Shown: positions 7,499 to 18,700 of the stretch, piece by piece
Position numbering within the stretch: position 1 is the first letter of the stretch
Layout of the letters: the number at the start of each line of letters is the position of its first letter
Source of the DNA: Zoogloeaceae bacterium
Lineage (GTDB): Bacteria > Pseudomonadota > Gammaproteobacteria > Burkholderiales > Rhodocyclaceae
DNA length: 33,204 nucleotides
Assembly (NCBI GenBank): GCA_031258715.1
Contig: JAIRMN010000125.1
Coordinates: 1-33,204, forward strand
Reading direction: 5' to 3'
Notes under the pieces: model-generated
Told to the model about the DNA's origin: nothing
The model's input: the letters and a program-made list of their open reading frames with translations, nothing else
The model's database searches: none
Made by a program: the position numbers and the translations under genes

Positions 7499-10400
7499 AT
7501 GAATGTAGCTGTCACGGATGTCGCAAAATTTGATGTCGGTCCGTTCTCCTGGGTCAAGGGAGAGGTTAATCTTGCGCTGGAGCAGACCTCGACGGCGCTC
7601 AGGGAATTCCAAGCGCAACAGGATGTCACACAAATCAAATTCGCGCGGACTTATCTGCAACAGGTGTATGGCGCCCTGACCATTGTGGGACTGGATGGCG
7701 TCACCCAGGTCGTTGATATGCTTGGGGCATTGCTTGCCGCGCTGGAAAATGGCGAACAAAACCCAGATGCCGCGCTGCCGGTGGCGGAAAAGGGTATCGA
7801 CGCCCTGCAACAATACCTGGACGACCTGATGGCGGGCGATCCGAACCAGCCTTTGCGTCTTTTGCCGGTCTATCGGGAAATCGTCGAGGCCCAGGGCAAG
7901 ACGCCCAATCCGGTCGATCTGTTCTTCCCTGATTTGCGTTTGCGTCCGCCCAAGCGCGCGCGCCAAGCCGTGACGGAAAATCGTTCCCGGCTGATTCACG
8001 AGGATCGCGCCCGTTTCCAGAAAGGGCTGCTTGCCTGGTTGCGTCAGGCGGAAGGCAGCAAGGAGAGCCAGGCCGGACTGGAACAGATGCGCAAGGCGCT
8101 GCAACATATCGAGTCCATCCAGGGATCACCCTCGACGCGCGCCTTTTGGTGGGCGGCGCTGGGACTGGTGACGGCGCTGGCGCGCGGGGCGGGCAAAAAG
8201 GTTGGCGACGCGCGTTCCCTGTGCGCCCGCATCGATCAGCAGATTCGCCGCCTGCAACAGGGGCAGCCGGGCATTGCCGAACGGCTCTGGCGCGATTGTC
8301 TTTATATTGTCGCCTGTTGTCCGTCCAAGCTCGATCCCCTGCTGGCGGAAATCCAGTCGGCCTATCGCTTGCCCGCCTTGCTGCCGACGCGTACGCGCGC
8401 CGTCACCAGCGCCCAGGAAAACCGGCTGCGCCGCCTGAAGGAAACCATTGTGGCGGCGGAAGAGCAATGGAACCGTTTTTGCGCGGGCAGCGCGACATCG
8501 CTTTCCACTTTCGTGGATCAATCGAAGAGCGCGGCACAGCACGTGGCGGAACTGGATGAAAACCTGAAAACCCTGGTGACGGCGCTGGCTGCGGTTGCCA
8601 ATTGGCTGGCGCAGGATTCGACGCGCCAGTCGGAAAACATCGCCATGGAAGTCGCCACGGCGCTCCTGTTGATCCAGAGCGCCCTAGGAAGCTACCACCA
8701 TCTGGGCGCGGACTTCGGGCGTCAATCGCAACTGATGGTGTCGCGGCTGAAGGCTTGCGTGACCGGGCAGCCGCTCACGGACGACACGCCGTTATTGGAC
8801 GAAATGTCGCGGCGCGCCCAGGAAAGAATCCTCATGGCGCAGGTCGCGCGGGAAATCCTGAACAACCTGGCGCAGGTCGAGCAGTCGCTGGACGCCTATT
8901 TCCGCAATCCCGCCAAGCATCTGGACGCCACCCATCTGGAAGAGCCTTTGAACCAGATCGTCGGCGCCTTGACCATTCTGGGACAGGCGGACGCGGCGGC
9001 CTGGCTGAAGGCCAGCGAACAGAAAATCATGGAATTTGCCAGCCCTGACGCGACGCCCAGCCAAGCGGATTTCGAGCTGGTCGCCAATCAGCTTTCCGTG
9101 TTGACGCTGTTCGTGGATGCCTTGCAGAACGGCAAGCTGGATTTCCGCGAATACTTGAAGCAGTTCCAGTCCAAGTCGGAGCCGGAGGAAGAAGACGAAG
9201 AAGAGGAAGTCGCCGCCGACAGTATCGAAAGCCAATTGGAGCGCCTGAAGGCGGAAACCCGGCAATTGCTGGCGGACATCAAGTCGCGTCCGCATGACGA
9301 GGGTTTGCGCGCGGCCTTGCAGTCGCGGCTGGAAAACCTGCAAAAGGATGCCGATCTGGTGGCCGATCAGGGCTTGCTGGCGCAGGCAAGGGAAGCCTTG
9401 ACCGTCCTGAGCCGGAGTCGGCACCAGGACGAAAGCGCGCAGATCAAGGCGGTGACGGAAGCGCTCGAACCCATGCGCGCGCCCGCGCCCGCCGCCGCGC
9501 CTTCGGCGGAGACCCTGCAATTGGCGCAGGCGGGCGCCGAGGAACTGGACGCCGAACTGCTTACCATTTTCCTGGATGAGGCCCAGGGCGTACTGGAGAG
9601 CATGGCGGAAAACCTGGCCTTGTTGCGCCAGCATCCGCACGACACCGAAACCCTGACCACCATCCGACGCGGCGTTCATACCCTGAAGGGCAGCGGGCGC
9701 ATGGTGGGGCTGAAGGATCTGGGCGAAACCGCCTGGGCGGTGGAACAGACGCTGAATATCTGGTTGCGCCAAGAAGCCTTGCCGACACCGGAATTGCTGG
9801 GATTGATCGAACTGACGCACGGGATTTTCGATGTTTGGGTGCGCGCGCTGGCGGCGGGTGAAACGAAGATGCCGGACGCCAGCGGACTGGTGGCGTTGGC
9901 CGAAGAACTGCGCGGCGAAAAACCCACCACCAGCGCGCCGTCTTCACCCGCGCCCAGCGCTGAACCGCAAGCGCCTGAACCTGAACCTGAACCTGGGCCT
10001 GAACCCACGCCTCCATTATCCGAACCCCTGATGGGCATGGATCTGGACATGGATCTGGATACCCTACCCGAACCGGAGCCGGAACCCGAACCGGAGCCTG
10101 AGCCTGAACCTGAACCCGCGGGGCGGCGGCCAGCCATTTCACCGCAACTCTACGAGATTTTCCGTGACGAGGCCTGTGGCTATCTTGACACGCTGCGGAG
10201 TTTCCTGGCGGATCTTGCCCTGACGCCGGAGATGGAAACCGCCTCCGAGGTCAGTCGCGCCGCGCATACCTTGGCGGGGATTGCAGGCACGGTGGGCATC
10301 ACGCCGATCAACAAGCTGGCGCATGAACTGGAGATGTCGCTTTTGCGACGTGATGAATCCGACCAGCCCGCCGATCCGGAGAGCCTGGAACTGCTGGGCC

Positions 10401-13400
10401 AGACCGTGAATACGCTGGTGGAGATGCAGGCCACGCTGGCGGCGGGCGATATGCCGGACGATCAGCCCGCGCTCATTGCCGCCCTCGCGCAGATTTATCC
10501 CGTGCCGGAAGCGCCGCTCGATGAAGTGCAAAGCCACTTTGCCGCGCCCGAACCTGAATTCATACCCGAACCTGAACTCGCGCCGGCGCCTGCCCTCGCG
10601 CCGGTCGAGGCGGCGTTGGAAGACGATCGGCCGGATGTCGAGTTGCTGGATGTCTTCCTGGATGAAGCCCAGGATCTGGTGGCCGGGTTTTATCCCCAGA
10701 TTTCCGCTTGGCGCGCGGACAGGGCCAGCGTCGACGCGCCCAACTCCCTGGCGCGCATTCTGCACACCTTCAAGGGCAGTTCGCGCATGGCGGGCGCGAT
10801 GAACCTGGGCAACGCCACGCACCGTCTCGAAGACCGGGTGCGCGCGCTGGAAAAGCGCGCCGTGGTCAGCGAGGACGATCTGGACCATATTGAAGCCGCC
10901 TGTGACGTGTTGGCGCAAACGGTGGAAGCCTATCGCGCCGGTGATTTCCGTCCGCCGGCCTTGCCGGAAGCCCCGGTCGCCGAAGCCATCGATCCGGTCG
11001 TCGAAGCTGTCGTTGAGCCTGTCGTCGAACCGCAGGCAGTCGAGGCGGCTGAAGCGATCGAACCTGAAAAAGCGCCGATGGACGATCTTGCGAAAGACGC
11101 GGCGGAGATCGTCGTCGAGGAAGCGGACGACGCGGTAGCGGCGGGCATCAGGGCGGTTTTCGCGCCGGACGAGATACCGGAAACGGACGCGCGCCTGGCG
11201 AACGCCCTGGCGAACCTGGCGCCGGAATCCGCCGCTGGCCCCCTCCCGGAACAGGAAGCGGCTGCAGAAAAATCCGAAGCGGTTCCTCCGGCGTCGATCA
11301 GTGAAGCGCCGCCCTTGCTGCGCGATGAACTGGACGAGCAGTTGCTGCCGATTTTCATCGAGGAAGCCCAAGAGCTGATGGAGGGCATTGCCGCGCAGAT
11401 CAACGTCTGGAAAAAAAACCGGAGCAGCATGACCGCGCCGCAGTCGCTGGCGCGGCTTTTGCACACCTTCAAGGGCGGCGCGCGCATGGCGGGCGCGATG
11501 AATCTGGGCGAATTGACCCATGCCATCGAGCAACGGGTAGGCGAATTCATTGCCGAAGGGCGGGCGAATGAAGCCGAACTGGATGAAGTCGCCTCGGCTT
11601 GCGATGCTCTGGCGCAGACCATAGAGCGTTATCGCGCGGGCAACTTCCAAACGCTCGTGCCGGAGGCCGCGCCTGCGGCGGCGCAGGAAGCCGCGCCCGC
11701 CGCCGAGAAGAAGCCCGCCGCCGCGCCGCCGCCCGCCCATGCCGCGCCGGAAGCGGACGCGAGCCGCGCCATGCTGCGGGTGCGCGCCGATCTGATCAAT
11801 ACCCTCGTCAATGAGGCGGGCGAACTTTCCATCGCCCGCGCCCGTATCGAAGGCGAAATGCGGGAGATCAAGAGCTCCCTCCTGGATTTGACCGAAAACG
11901 TCATCCGTCTGCGCCGCCAGTTGCGGGAAATCGAAATCCAGGCGGAAACCCAGATCCAGGCCGACACCGGACGCGAAATCAAGAGCGGATTCGATCCGCT
12001 GGAACTCGACCGCTTCACCCGATTCCAGGAATTGACGCGCATGATGGCCGAGTCGGTCAATGACGTGAGCACAGTGCAGCAGAACCTCCTGAAGAGCCTG
12101 GACGACGCCAATGCCGCCATCATCGCGCAGAGCCGCCTGAACCGCAGTCTGCAGCAATCCCTGATGAGCATTCGCATGGTGCCGTTCGCCAGCCAGAGCG
12201 AGCGGCTCTACCGGCTGGTGCGCCAAACTTCCAAGGAGCTGGGCAAACGCGCCAGCCTGGACATTCGCGGTAGCCAGGTGGAAATGGACCGTTCCGTGCT
12301 GGAAAAGGTGCTCCCGCCCCTGGAGCACATGTTGCGCAATGCCGTGGCGCATGGGCTGGAAAGCCGCGAGGTGCGGCTGGCTGCGGGCAAGCCGGAAATC
12401 GGCGAAATCGTCCTGACGCTTTCGCAGGAAGGCAACGAAATCATTCTTTCCCTTTCCGACGACGGGGCGGGACTGGATATTGCCCGCATCCGCGCCAAGG
12501 CGGAAAGCGCCGGACTGATCGCGCCGGGACAGGCGGTGGAAGACCAGCAGTTGATCAACTTCATTTTCGCTTCCGGCTTCACCACGGCGGCCAGCGTTTC
12601 CCAGATTGCCGGGCGTGGCGTGGGCATGGACGTGGTAAAAACCGAGGTCAGCGCCCTGGGCGGACGTATCGAAATCAAGACCGAACGCGGTCATGGCACC
12701 ACGTTCCGGCTCTATCTGCCGCTCACGCTAGCCGTCACCCAAGTGGTGCTGATCCAGTCTGGCGGCAAGCTGTTCGCGGTGCCTTCCACCATGATCGATC
12801 AGGTCATGGAAGTGCAGGAGCGCGTCATCAACGACATGCGCGACAAGGGCGAAGTCGTTTGGCAAGGCAAGCACTATCCCTTCCATTACCTGCCCCGGCT
12901 CCTGGGCGACGCGCAGAGCCAGCCGGAGCAGCGGCGGCTTTACTGGGTGATGCTGTTGCGTTCCGGCTCGCAGCGGGTTAGCGTAATGATCGACGAAATG
13001 TTCGGCAACCAGGAAATCGTGGTGAAGAATGTCGGTCCGCAGATGGCGCGCGTGGTCGGCATCGCGGGCGCGACGGTGCTCGGCGATGGCCGGGTGGTGC
13101 TGATCCTCAACCCTGTGGCGCTCGCCAACCGCATGGCGCTTTCCGTTTCCGCGCAGGATGTGATGCAAGCGCCGTTGCAGCCGCAAGAACAACAGGTCGT
13201 GACGAGGGTTGAGGAAGAGACGGTCATCCAGCACCAGCCGACGATTATGGTGGTCGATGATTCGCTGACGGTGCGCAAGATTACCAGCCGCCTGCTGACG
13301 CGCGAGGGCTACCAGGTGGCGCTGGCCAAGGATGGCGTCGACGCGCTTGAGCAATTGGTCGAACTAGTTCCGGATGTCATTCTTTCGGACATCGAGATGC

Positions 13401-13600
13401 CACGCATGGACGGGTTCGATCTCGTGCGCAACATCCGCGCCGATCATCGTCTGGACGATGTTCCGGTGATCATGATCACCTCGCGCACTGCCGACAAGCA
13501 CCGTTCCCTGGCGATGGACATCGGCGCCAACCATTATCTGGGCAAGCCTTACGACGAAGCCGAGTTGTTGCGTCTCCTGGCCGGATATACCGCGCAATGA
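7499..13600 (+). CDS. pilL: Hybrid sensor histidine kinase PilL/ChpA with multiple Hpt domains
   Basis: This 2033-residue CheA-type kinase phosphorylates PilG and PilH. The N-terminal 600 residues are degenerate Hpt-like helices without the HTxKG motif; where a histidine would sit the first reads YLQQVYGAL. Four phosphotransfer motifs follow, with H727 (VHTLKGSGRM), H923 (AHTLAGIAGT), H1089 (LHTFKGSSRM) and H1322 (LHTFKGGARM). They are separated by acidic linkers, including Glu-Pro dipeptide runs around residues 824-835 and 856-872. Then come a dimerisation helix pair (about 1420-1550), the ATPase N-box HMLRNAVAHGLE, the G boxes DDGAGLD and GRGVGMD, a CheW-like domain and a C-terminal receiver with D1964. 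Hpt domains 3 and 4 (about 1048-1157 and 1279-1385) are so alike that they look duplicated. GGAG/GTGAG precedes the ATG. It is the last gene of the operon. Confidence 0.94.
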   Translation: MNVAVTDVAKFDVGPFSWVKGEVNLALEQTSTALREFQAQQDVTQIKFARTYLQQVYGALTIVGLDGVTQVVDMLGALLAALENGEQNPDAALPVAEKGIDALQQYLDDLMAGDPNQPLRLLPVYREIVEAQGKTPNPVDLFFPDLRLRPPKRARQAVTENRSRLIHEDRARFQKGLLAWLRQAEGSKESQAGLEQMRKALQHIESIQGSPSTRAFWWAALGLVTALARGAGKKVGDARSLCARIDQQIRRLQQGQPGIAERLWRDCLYIVACCPSKLDPLLAEIQSAYRLPALLPTRTRAVTSAQENRLRRLKETIVAAEEQWNRFCAGSATSLSTFVDQSKSAAQHVAELDENLKTLVTALAAVANWLAQDSTRQSENIAMEVATALLLIQSALGSYHHLGADFGRQSQLMVSRLKACVTGQPLTDDTPLLDEMSRRAQERILMAQVAREILNNLAQVEQSLDAYFRNPAKHLDATHLEEPLNQIVGALTILGQADAAAWLKASEQKIMEFASPDATPSQADFELVANQLSVLTLFVDALQNGKLDFREYLKQFQSKSEPEEEDEEEEVAADSIESQLERLKAETRQLLADIKSRPHDEGLRAALQSRLENLQKDADLVADQGLLAQAREALTVLSRSRHQDESAQIKAVTEALEPMRAPAPAAAPSAETLQLAQAGAEELDAELLTIFLDEAQGVLESMAENLALLRQHPHDTETLTTIRRGVHTLKGSGRMVGLKDLGETAWAVEQTLNIWLRQEALPTPELLGLIELTHGIFDVWVRALAAGETKMPDASGLVALAEELRGEKPTTSAPSSPAPSAEPQAPEPEPEPGPEPTPPLSEPLMGMDLDMDLDTLPEPEPEPEPEPEPEPEPAGRRPAISPQLYEIFRDEACGYLDTLRSFLADLALTPEMETASEVSRAAHTLAGIAGTVGITPINKLAHELEMSLLRRDESDQPADPESLELLGQTVNTLVEMQATLAAGDMPDDQPALIAALAQIYPVPEAPLDEVQSHFAAPEPEFIPEPELAPAPALAPVEAALEDDRPDVELLDVFLDEAQDLVAGFYPQISAWRADRASVDAPNSLARILHTFKGSSRMAGAMNLGNATHRLEDRVRALEKRAVVSEDDLDHIEAACDVLAQTVEAYRAGDFRPPALPEAPVAEAIDPVVEAVVEPVVEPQAVEAAEAIEPEKAPMDDLAKDAAEIVVEEADDAVAAGIRAVFAPDEIPETDARLANALANLAPESAAGPLPEQEAAAEKSEAVPPASISEAPPLLRDELDEQLLPIFIEEAQELMEGIAAQINVWKKNRSSMTAPQSLARLLHTFKGGARMAGAMNLGELTHAIEQRVGEFIAEGRANEAELDEVASACDALAQTIERYRAGNFQTLVPEAAPAAAQEAAPAAEKKPAAAPPPAHAAPEADASRAMLRVRADLINTLVNEAGELSIARARIEGEMREIKSSLLDLTENVIRLRRQLREIEIQAETQIQADTGREIKSGFDPLELDRFTRFQELTRMMAESVNDVSTVQQNLLKSLDDANAAIIAQSRLNRSLQQSLMSIRMVPFASQSERLYRLVRQTSKELGKRASLDIRGSQVEMDRSVLEKVLPPLEHMLRNAVAHGLESREVRLAAGKPEIGEIVLTLSQEGNEIILSLSDDGAGLDIARIRAKAESAGLIAPGQAVEDQQLINFIFASGFTTAASVSQIAGRGVGMDVVKTEVSALGGRIEIKTERGHGTTFRLYLPLTLAVTQVVLIQSGGKLFAVPSTMIDQVMEVQERVINDMRDKGEVVWQGKHYPFHYLPRLLGDAQSQPEQRRLYWVMLLRSGSQRVSVMIDEMFGNQEIVVKNVGPQMARVVGIAGATVLGDGRVVLILNPVALANRMALSVSAQDVMQAPLQPQEQQVVTRVEEETVIQHQPTIMVVDDSLTVRKITSRLLTREGYQVALAKDGVDALEQLVELVPDVILSDIEMPRMDGFDLVRNIRADHRLDDVPVIMITSRTADKHRSLAMDIGANHYLGKPYDEAELLRLLAGYTAQ

Positions 13601-14566
<966 letters not shown>

Positions 14567-14588
14567 GCGCGACCCAGGCCGGTTTTCG

Positions 14589-15722
14589 ATGACGCTTTCC
14601 GCCGTTTTCGATTTAGCCCAGGCGCTGATCGCCTGTCCCTCCGTCACCCCGGAAGATGGCGGCGCGCTTCATTTGATTCAAAAGCGCCTCGCGCCGATCG
14701 GCTTTTGTTGCGAAGCCATCAACCGCAACGCGACCCGCAACCTGTGGGCGCGGCGCGGGACGAAGCCGCCGCTTTTTTGCTTTGCCGGCCATGTCGATGT
14801 CGTCCCGCCTGGCCCGCTGGAAGCCTGGACTTCGCCGCCCTTTACCCCCACTGTGCGCGACGGCTTTCTTTACGGGCGCGGCGCGGCGGACATGAAGGCG
14901 TCGCTCGCCGCCATGCTCGTCGCGGCGGAACGCTTCATTCACGCCCATCCCGCGCATTCCGGCTCGATCGCCTTTCTAATCACCTCCGACGAGGAAGGCG
15001 ACGCGGAAAACGGCACGGTGGCCGTGGTGGAAACGCTAAAGGCGCGGAGAGAGGCCATCGACTACGCGATCGTTGGCGAGCCGACCGCCGTCGATAGGGT
15101 AGGGGACGTGATAAAAAACGGGCGGCGCGGATCGCTTTCCGGCAGGCTGAAAGTAAAGGGCCTCCAGTGCCACATCGCCTACCCCGAAAAAGGCAAGAAC
15201 CCGATCCACGCGCTTGCCCCAGCGCTGGCGGAACTCGCCGCGACCCATTGGGATACGGGCAACGAATATTTTTCACCCACGACCTGGCAAGTCTCCAACC
15301 TCCACGCGGGCGTCGGCGCGAACAATGTCGTTCCGGCCTACGCGGAGGCGCTTTTCAACTTTCGCTTTTCCCCCGCCAGCACGCCGGAATCCCTGCAAGC
15401 GCGCTTCATCGACATCCTGAAACGGCACGGGCTGGACTATGATCTCGACTGGACATTGGGCGCGCGCCCCTTTCTGACATCCCTGGGGGAACTGGCGGAA
15501 GCGGCGCGGGAAGCCATCCGGGAGACGACCGGCATCGACCCGGAATTCTCCACTACCGGCGGCACTTCCGATGGCCGCTTCATCGCCGGAATCTGTCCGC
15601 AACTCCTGGAACTCGGCCCGGTCAACGCTACCAGCCACCAGATCGACGAGCGTGTCGCCATCGCCGACCTGCCGATACTCGTCCGGATTCACGAGCGGCT
15701 ATTGGAACGCCTTCTGGGTTGA
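14589..15722 (+). CDS. dapE: Succinyl-diaminopimelate desuccinylase
   Basis: DapE is a di-zinc hydrolase removing succinate from N-succinyl-LL-diaminopimelate in lysine and peptidoglycan precursor synthesis. The 377 residues show the M20 peptidase signature: metal-binding HVDVVPPG, bridging aspartate in GRGAADMK, the catalytic glutamates in SDEEGDAENG, the YPEKGKNPIH region of the lid domain, and a C-terminal TTGGTSDGRFI plus ATSHQIDE histidine motif. The length is normal. It follows argB by 22 bp with little Shine-Dalgarno sequence. The next gene, an R-M protein, begins only 3 bp after its stop. Confidence 0.95.
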   Translation: MTLSAVFDLAQALIACPSVTPEDGGALHLIQKRLAPIGFCCEAINRNATRNLWARRGTKPPLFCFAGHVDVVPPGPLEAWTSPPFTPTVRDGFLYGRGAADMKASLAAMLVAAERFIHAHPAHSGSIAFLITSDEEGDAENGTVAVVETLKARREAIDYAIVGEPTAVDRVGDVIKNGRRGSLSGRLKVKGLQCHIAYPEKGKNPIHALAPALAELAATHWDTGNEYFSPTTWQVSNLHAGVGANNVVPAYAEALFNFRFSPASTPESLQARFIDILKRHGLDYDLDWTLGARPFLTSLGELAEAAREAIRETTGIDPEFSTTGGTSDGRFIAGICPQLLELGPVNATSHQIDERVAIADLPILVRIHERLLERLLG

Positions 15723-15725
15723 ACC

Positions 15726-18700
15726 ATGTCTCAGGCTCTTCGTCATTTTGCCGCCGCGCTATGCGAAAAATTTTCTGTCCAGATCGCCGGCGAGCCGGAA
15801 GATCAGTTGCGCGCCCCGTTTGAGGAATTGCTGCGAAACGCGGGACGGGAATTGGGGTTTGCGGTCGTCCCCGTTGGCGAAACCGCGCTGAAAAATGTGG
15901 GGCGTCCCGATTACAGTGTCGCCCTGGATGGGCTTTCCTGCGGTCACGTCGAACTCAAGGCGCCGGGCAAGGGCGCGAACCCGGAAAAATTCAAGGGGCA
16001 TGACAAGGCGCAATGGGAACGCTTCAGGAACCTGCCCAACATACTCTATGGCGACGGGCGGGAATTTTGTCTCTATCGCACGGGAAAACAGGCGCGCGCC
16101 GTTCGTCTTGCGCATGATCCCTGTCAGGTGGGCGAGAAGGCCGTGGATGACGAAAGCGTCCATCTGTTCGATCTGCTCCTGCGTGATTTTTTGACCTGGG
16201 AACCCATCGTGCCAGGCAGCGCCGGGCAGCTTGCCGAATTTCTCGCGCCCTTGTGCCGCGCCCTGCGCGACGACGTGCTGGAGGCGCTGGAGCGCCGTAT
16301 CCCCGCGGTGGAAGCCGCCGCCGCCGACTGGCGGCGTTATCTCTTTCCCAGCGCGGACGGCGCGCGCTTTGCCGACGCCTACGCGCAGACCGTCACTTTC
16401 TCCCTGCTCCTGGCGCGTTCCAACGGCTGCGACACGCTTCTGGTCGACAAGGCCGTCGAGTCCCTCATTCATGCCAACAGCCTGCTCTCCCGCGCCCTGC
16501 AAGTGCTTACCGACCCGCTGGTCCAGGAACATCTGGGCGCGTCGCTCGACATGCTGATGCGCGTCATCCGGGCCGTGCCGTCCGGCACGATGAGCGGCGG
16601 CAGGCGAGACCCCTGGCTCAATTTCTATGAGGATTTCCTGGCCGAATACGATCCCGTCCTGCGCCGGGACGCGGGCGTCTACTACACGCCGGTGGAAGTG
16701 GTGAAGGCGCAGGTCTGCCTCATCGACGACCTGTTGCGGACAAGGTTCGGCAAGAAGCTCGGCTTTGCCTCTGGCGGCGTCAATGTCTTGGATCCGGCGG
16801 CAGGCACCGGCACCTATCTTTTGGGCGTCATCGAGCACGCCCTGGAAGCCGTTCGGCAAGAGGAAGGAGCGGGATCGCTGCCCGCCCGCGCCTCGCTTCT
16901 CGGCGCGAGTCTCTACGGCTTTGAACTCATGGTGGGGCCTTACGCGGTCGCGTCGCTGCGGCTCATCCGCATGGTGCAACAATGCGGCGGCGAACTTCCC
17001 GGCGATGGCGTGCAGATCATGTTGAACAACACGCTGGAGTCGCCGCGCGAAAATATCCCGGAACTGCCGCTCCTCTACCGGCCCATCGGTCTGGAACACC
17101 ATCGCGCCCGGCGTGTGAAGGAGACCGTTCCCGTCCTCGTCTGTCTGGGCAATCCGCCCTATGACCGGCACGCGGCGGCAACCGGGAAAAACCGCGCCAT
17201 GACTGGCGGCTGGGTGCGCTGGGGCGAACAGAAGGACGGGCGGGACGCCATACTCGCCGACTTCATCGAACCCGTCAAAAAGGCGGGCAAGGGCGGCAGC
17301 CTAAAGAATCTTTACAACCTGTACGTCTATTTCTGGCGCTGGGCCTTGTGGAAAACCTTCGAGCACGACCTCGCCAATGGCCCCGGCATCGTCAGTTTCA
17401 TTACCGCCAGTTCATTCATCGACGGCGACGCCTTTCTTGGCATGCGCCAGCACATGCGCCGTCTCTGCGATGAAATCTGGGTGATCGACCTGGGCGGCGA
17501 AGGGCGCGGCGCACGGCAGGACGACAATGTGTTTGCCATCCAGACTCCGGTCGCCATCACTATCGCCGCGCGTTACCGGAAACCGCGCCCGGACATCCCG
17601 GCAAAGACGCGTTACACGCGCACCGAAGGCGCGCGCGCCGCAAAGCTGCACAAACTGGAAACATTGCAATCCCTCTCCAAACTGAGCTTCGCGGATTGCC
17701 CGGAGGCATGGGATTCTCCCTTCCGCCCCGCCGGGAAGAGTGTGTATTTCGATTGGCCGTTGTTGACGGACTTGATGCCGTGGCAGCATTCGGGCGTTGA
17801 AGTCACGCGCACTTGGCCGGTTGGCGCGACGCAAGATGTGCTGGAAAGGCGTTGGCGGCAACTGTTGGCCGCGTCGGACAGGGCAAGCGCGTTCAGGGAA
17901 AGCCGCGACCGGAAAATCGATAAATCCGTTCATGCCCTGCATGGCGCGGAAAAATTGACGCCCATCCAGGAACTTTCCGGCGACGCGCGGCCTGAAAGCA
18001 TTGCGCGTTATGGATACCGCTCATTCGACCGACAATTTTTGATTGCGGACAATCGGGTAGGCAGCTATTTGCGTCCCGAACTATGGCGCGCGCATTCCAA
18101 TAAACAACTCTACCTTGCCAGTCTGTTAACCCAAGTGCTCGGAAATGGCCCCGCCCTGACCGTCAGCGCCGAAATCCCGGATCGGCATTTCTTTCGCGGT
18201 TCCTATGGCGCAAAGGACATCGTGCCGCTTTACCGTGACGCCGCCGCCAAGCAACCCAACCTGCATCCGCGACTCTTGAGAATGCTGGCGGAGGCGCATG
18301 GGGAAACTGTGACCCCGGAAGATTTCGCCGCCTATCTTTACGCCCTGCTCGCGCAACCCGCCTTTACCGCGCGCTTCATGAAGGAACTGGAAAGCCGCGA
18401 ACTACGCCTGCCCATCACGAAAGACGCCGCGCTTTTCAAAAGCGCCGTCGAACTGGGACGCGAACTCATCTTCCTGCACACGTTCAGCGAGCGTTTTGCC
18501 GAAGGACAAGCTTGGCCGCGTCCCGTCGTCAAATGCCAGAAACCTGTCGAACAAAACGCCCTTCCTGCGACTTTCAGCTATGACGGGGCAAAAAGGACGC
18601 TGCACGTCGGCGCGGGCGCGTTTGCTCCGCTCGAAAAGGCCGTCTGGGACTATGAAGTCTCCGGCCTGAGAGTCGTCCAATCCTGGCTCGGCTACCGCAT

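Noticed and set aside
9968-10118. Possible tandem-repeat or CRISPR-like array
   Set aside because: The repetition is the codon pattern of Glu-Pro dipeptides in the PilL linkers, not spaced direct repeats.
10139-12694. 851-residue open frame on the minus strand
   Set aside because: It is antisense to pilL, whose domains are unmistakable. Long antisense frames are common in GC-rich genes. The composition (His/Arg/Gln/Gly rich) is not protein-like.
15759-17171. 470-residue minus-strand frame
   Set aside because: Antisense to the methyltransferase protein, with no ribosome binding site or family motif.
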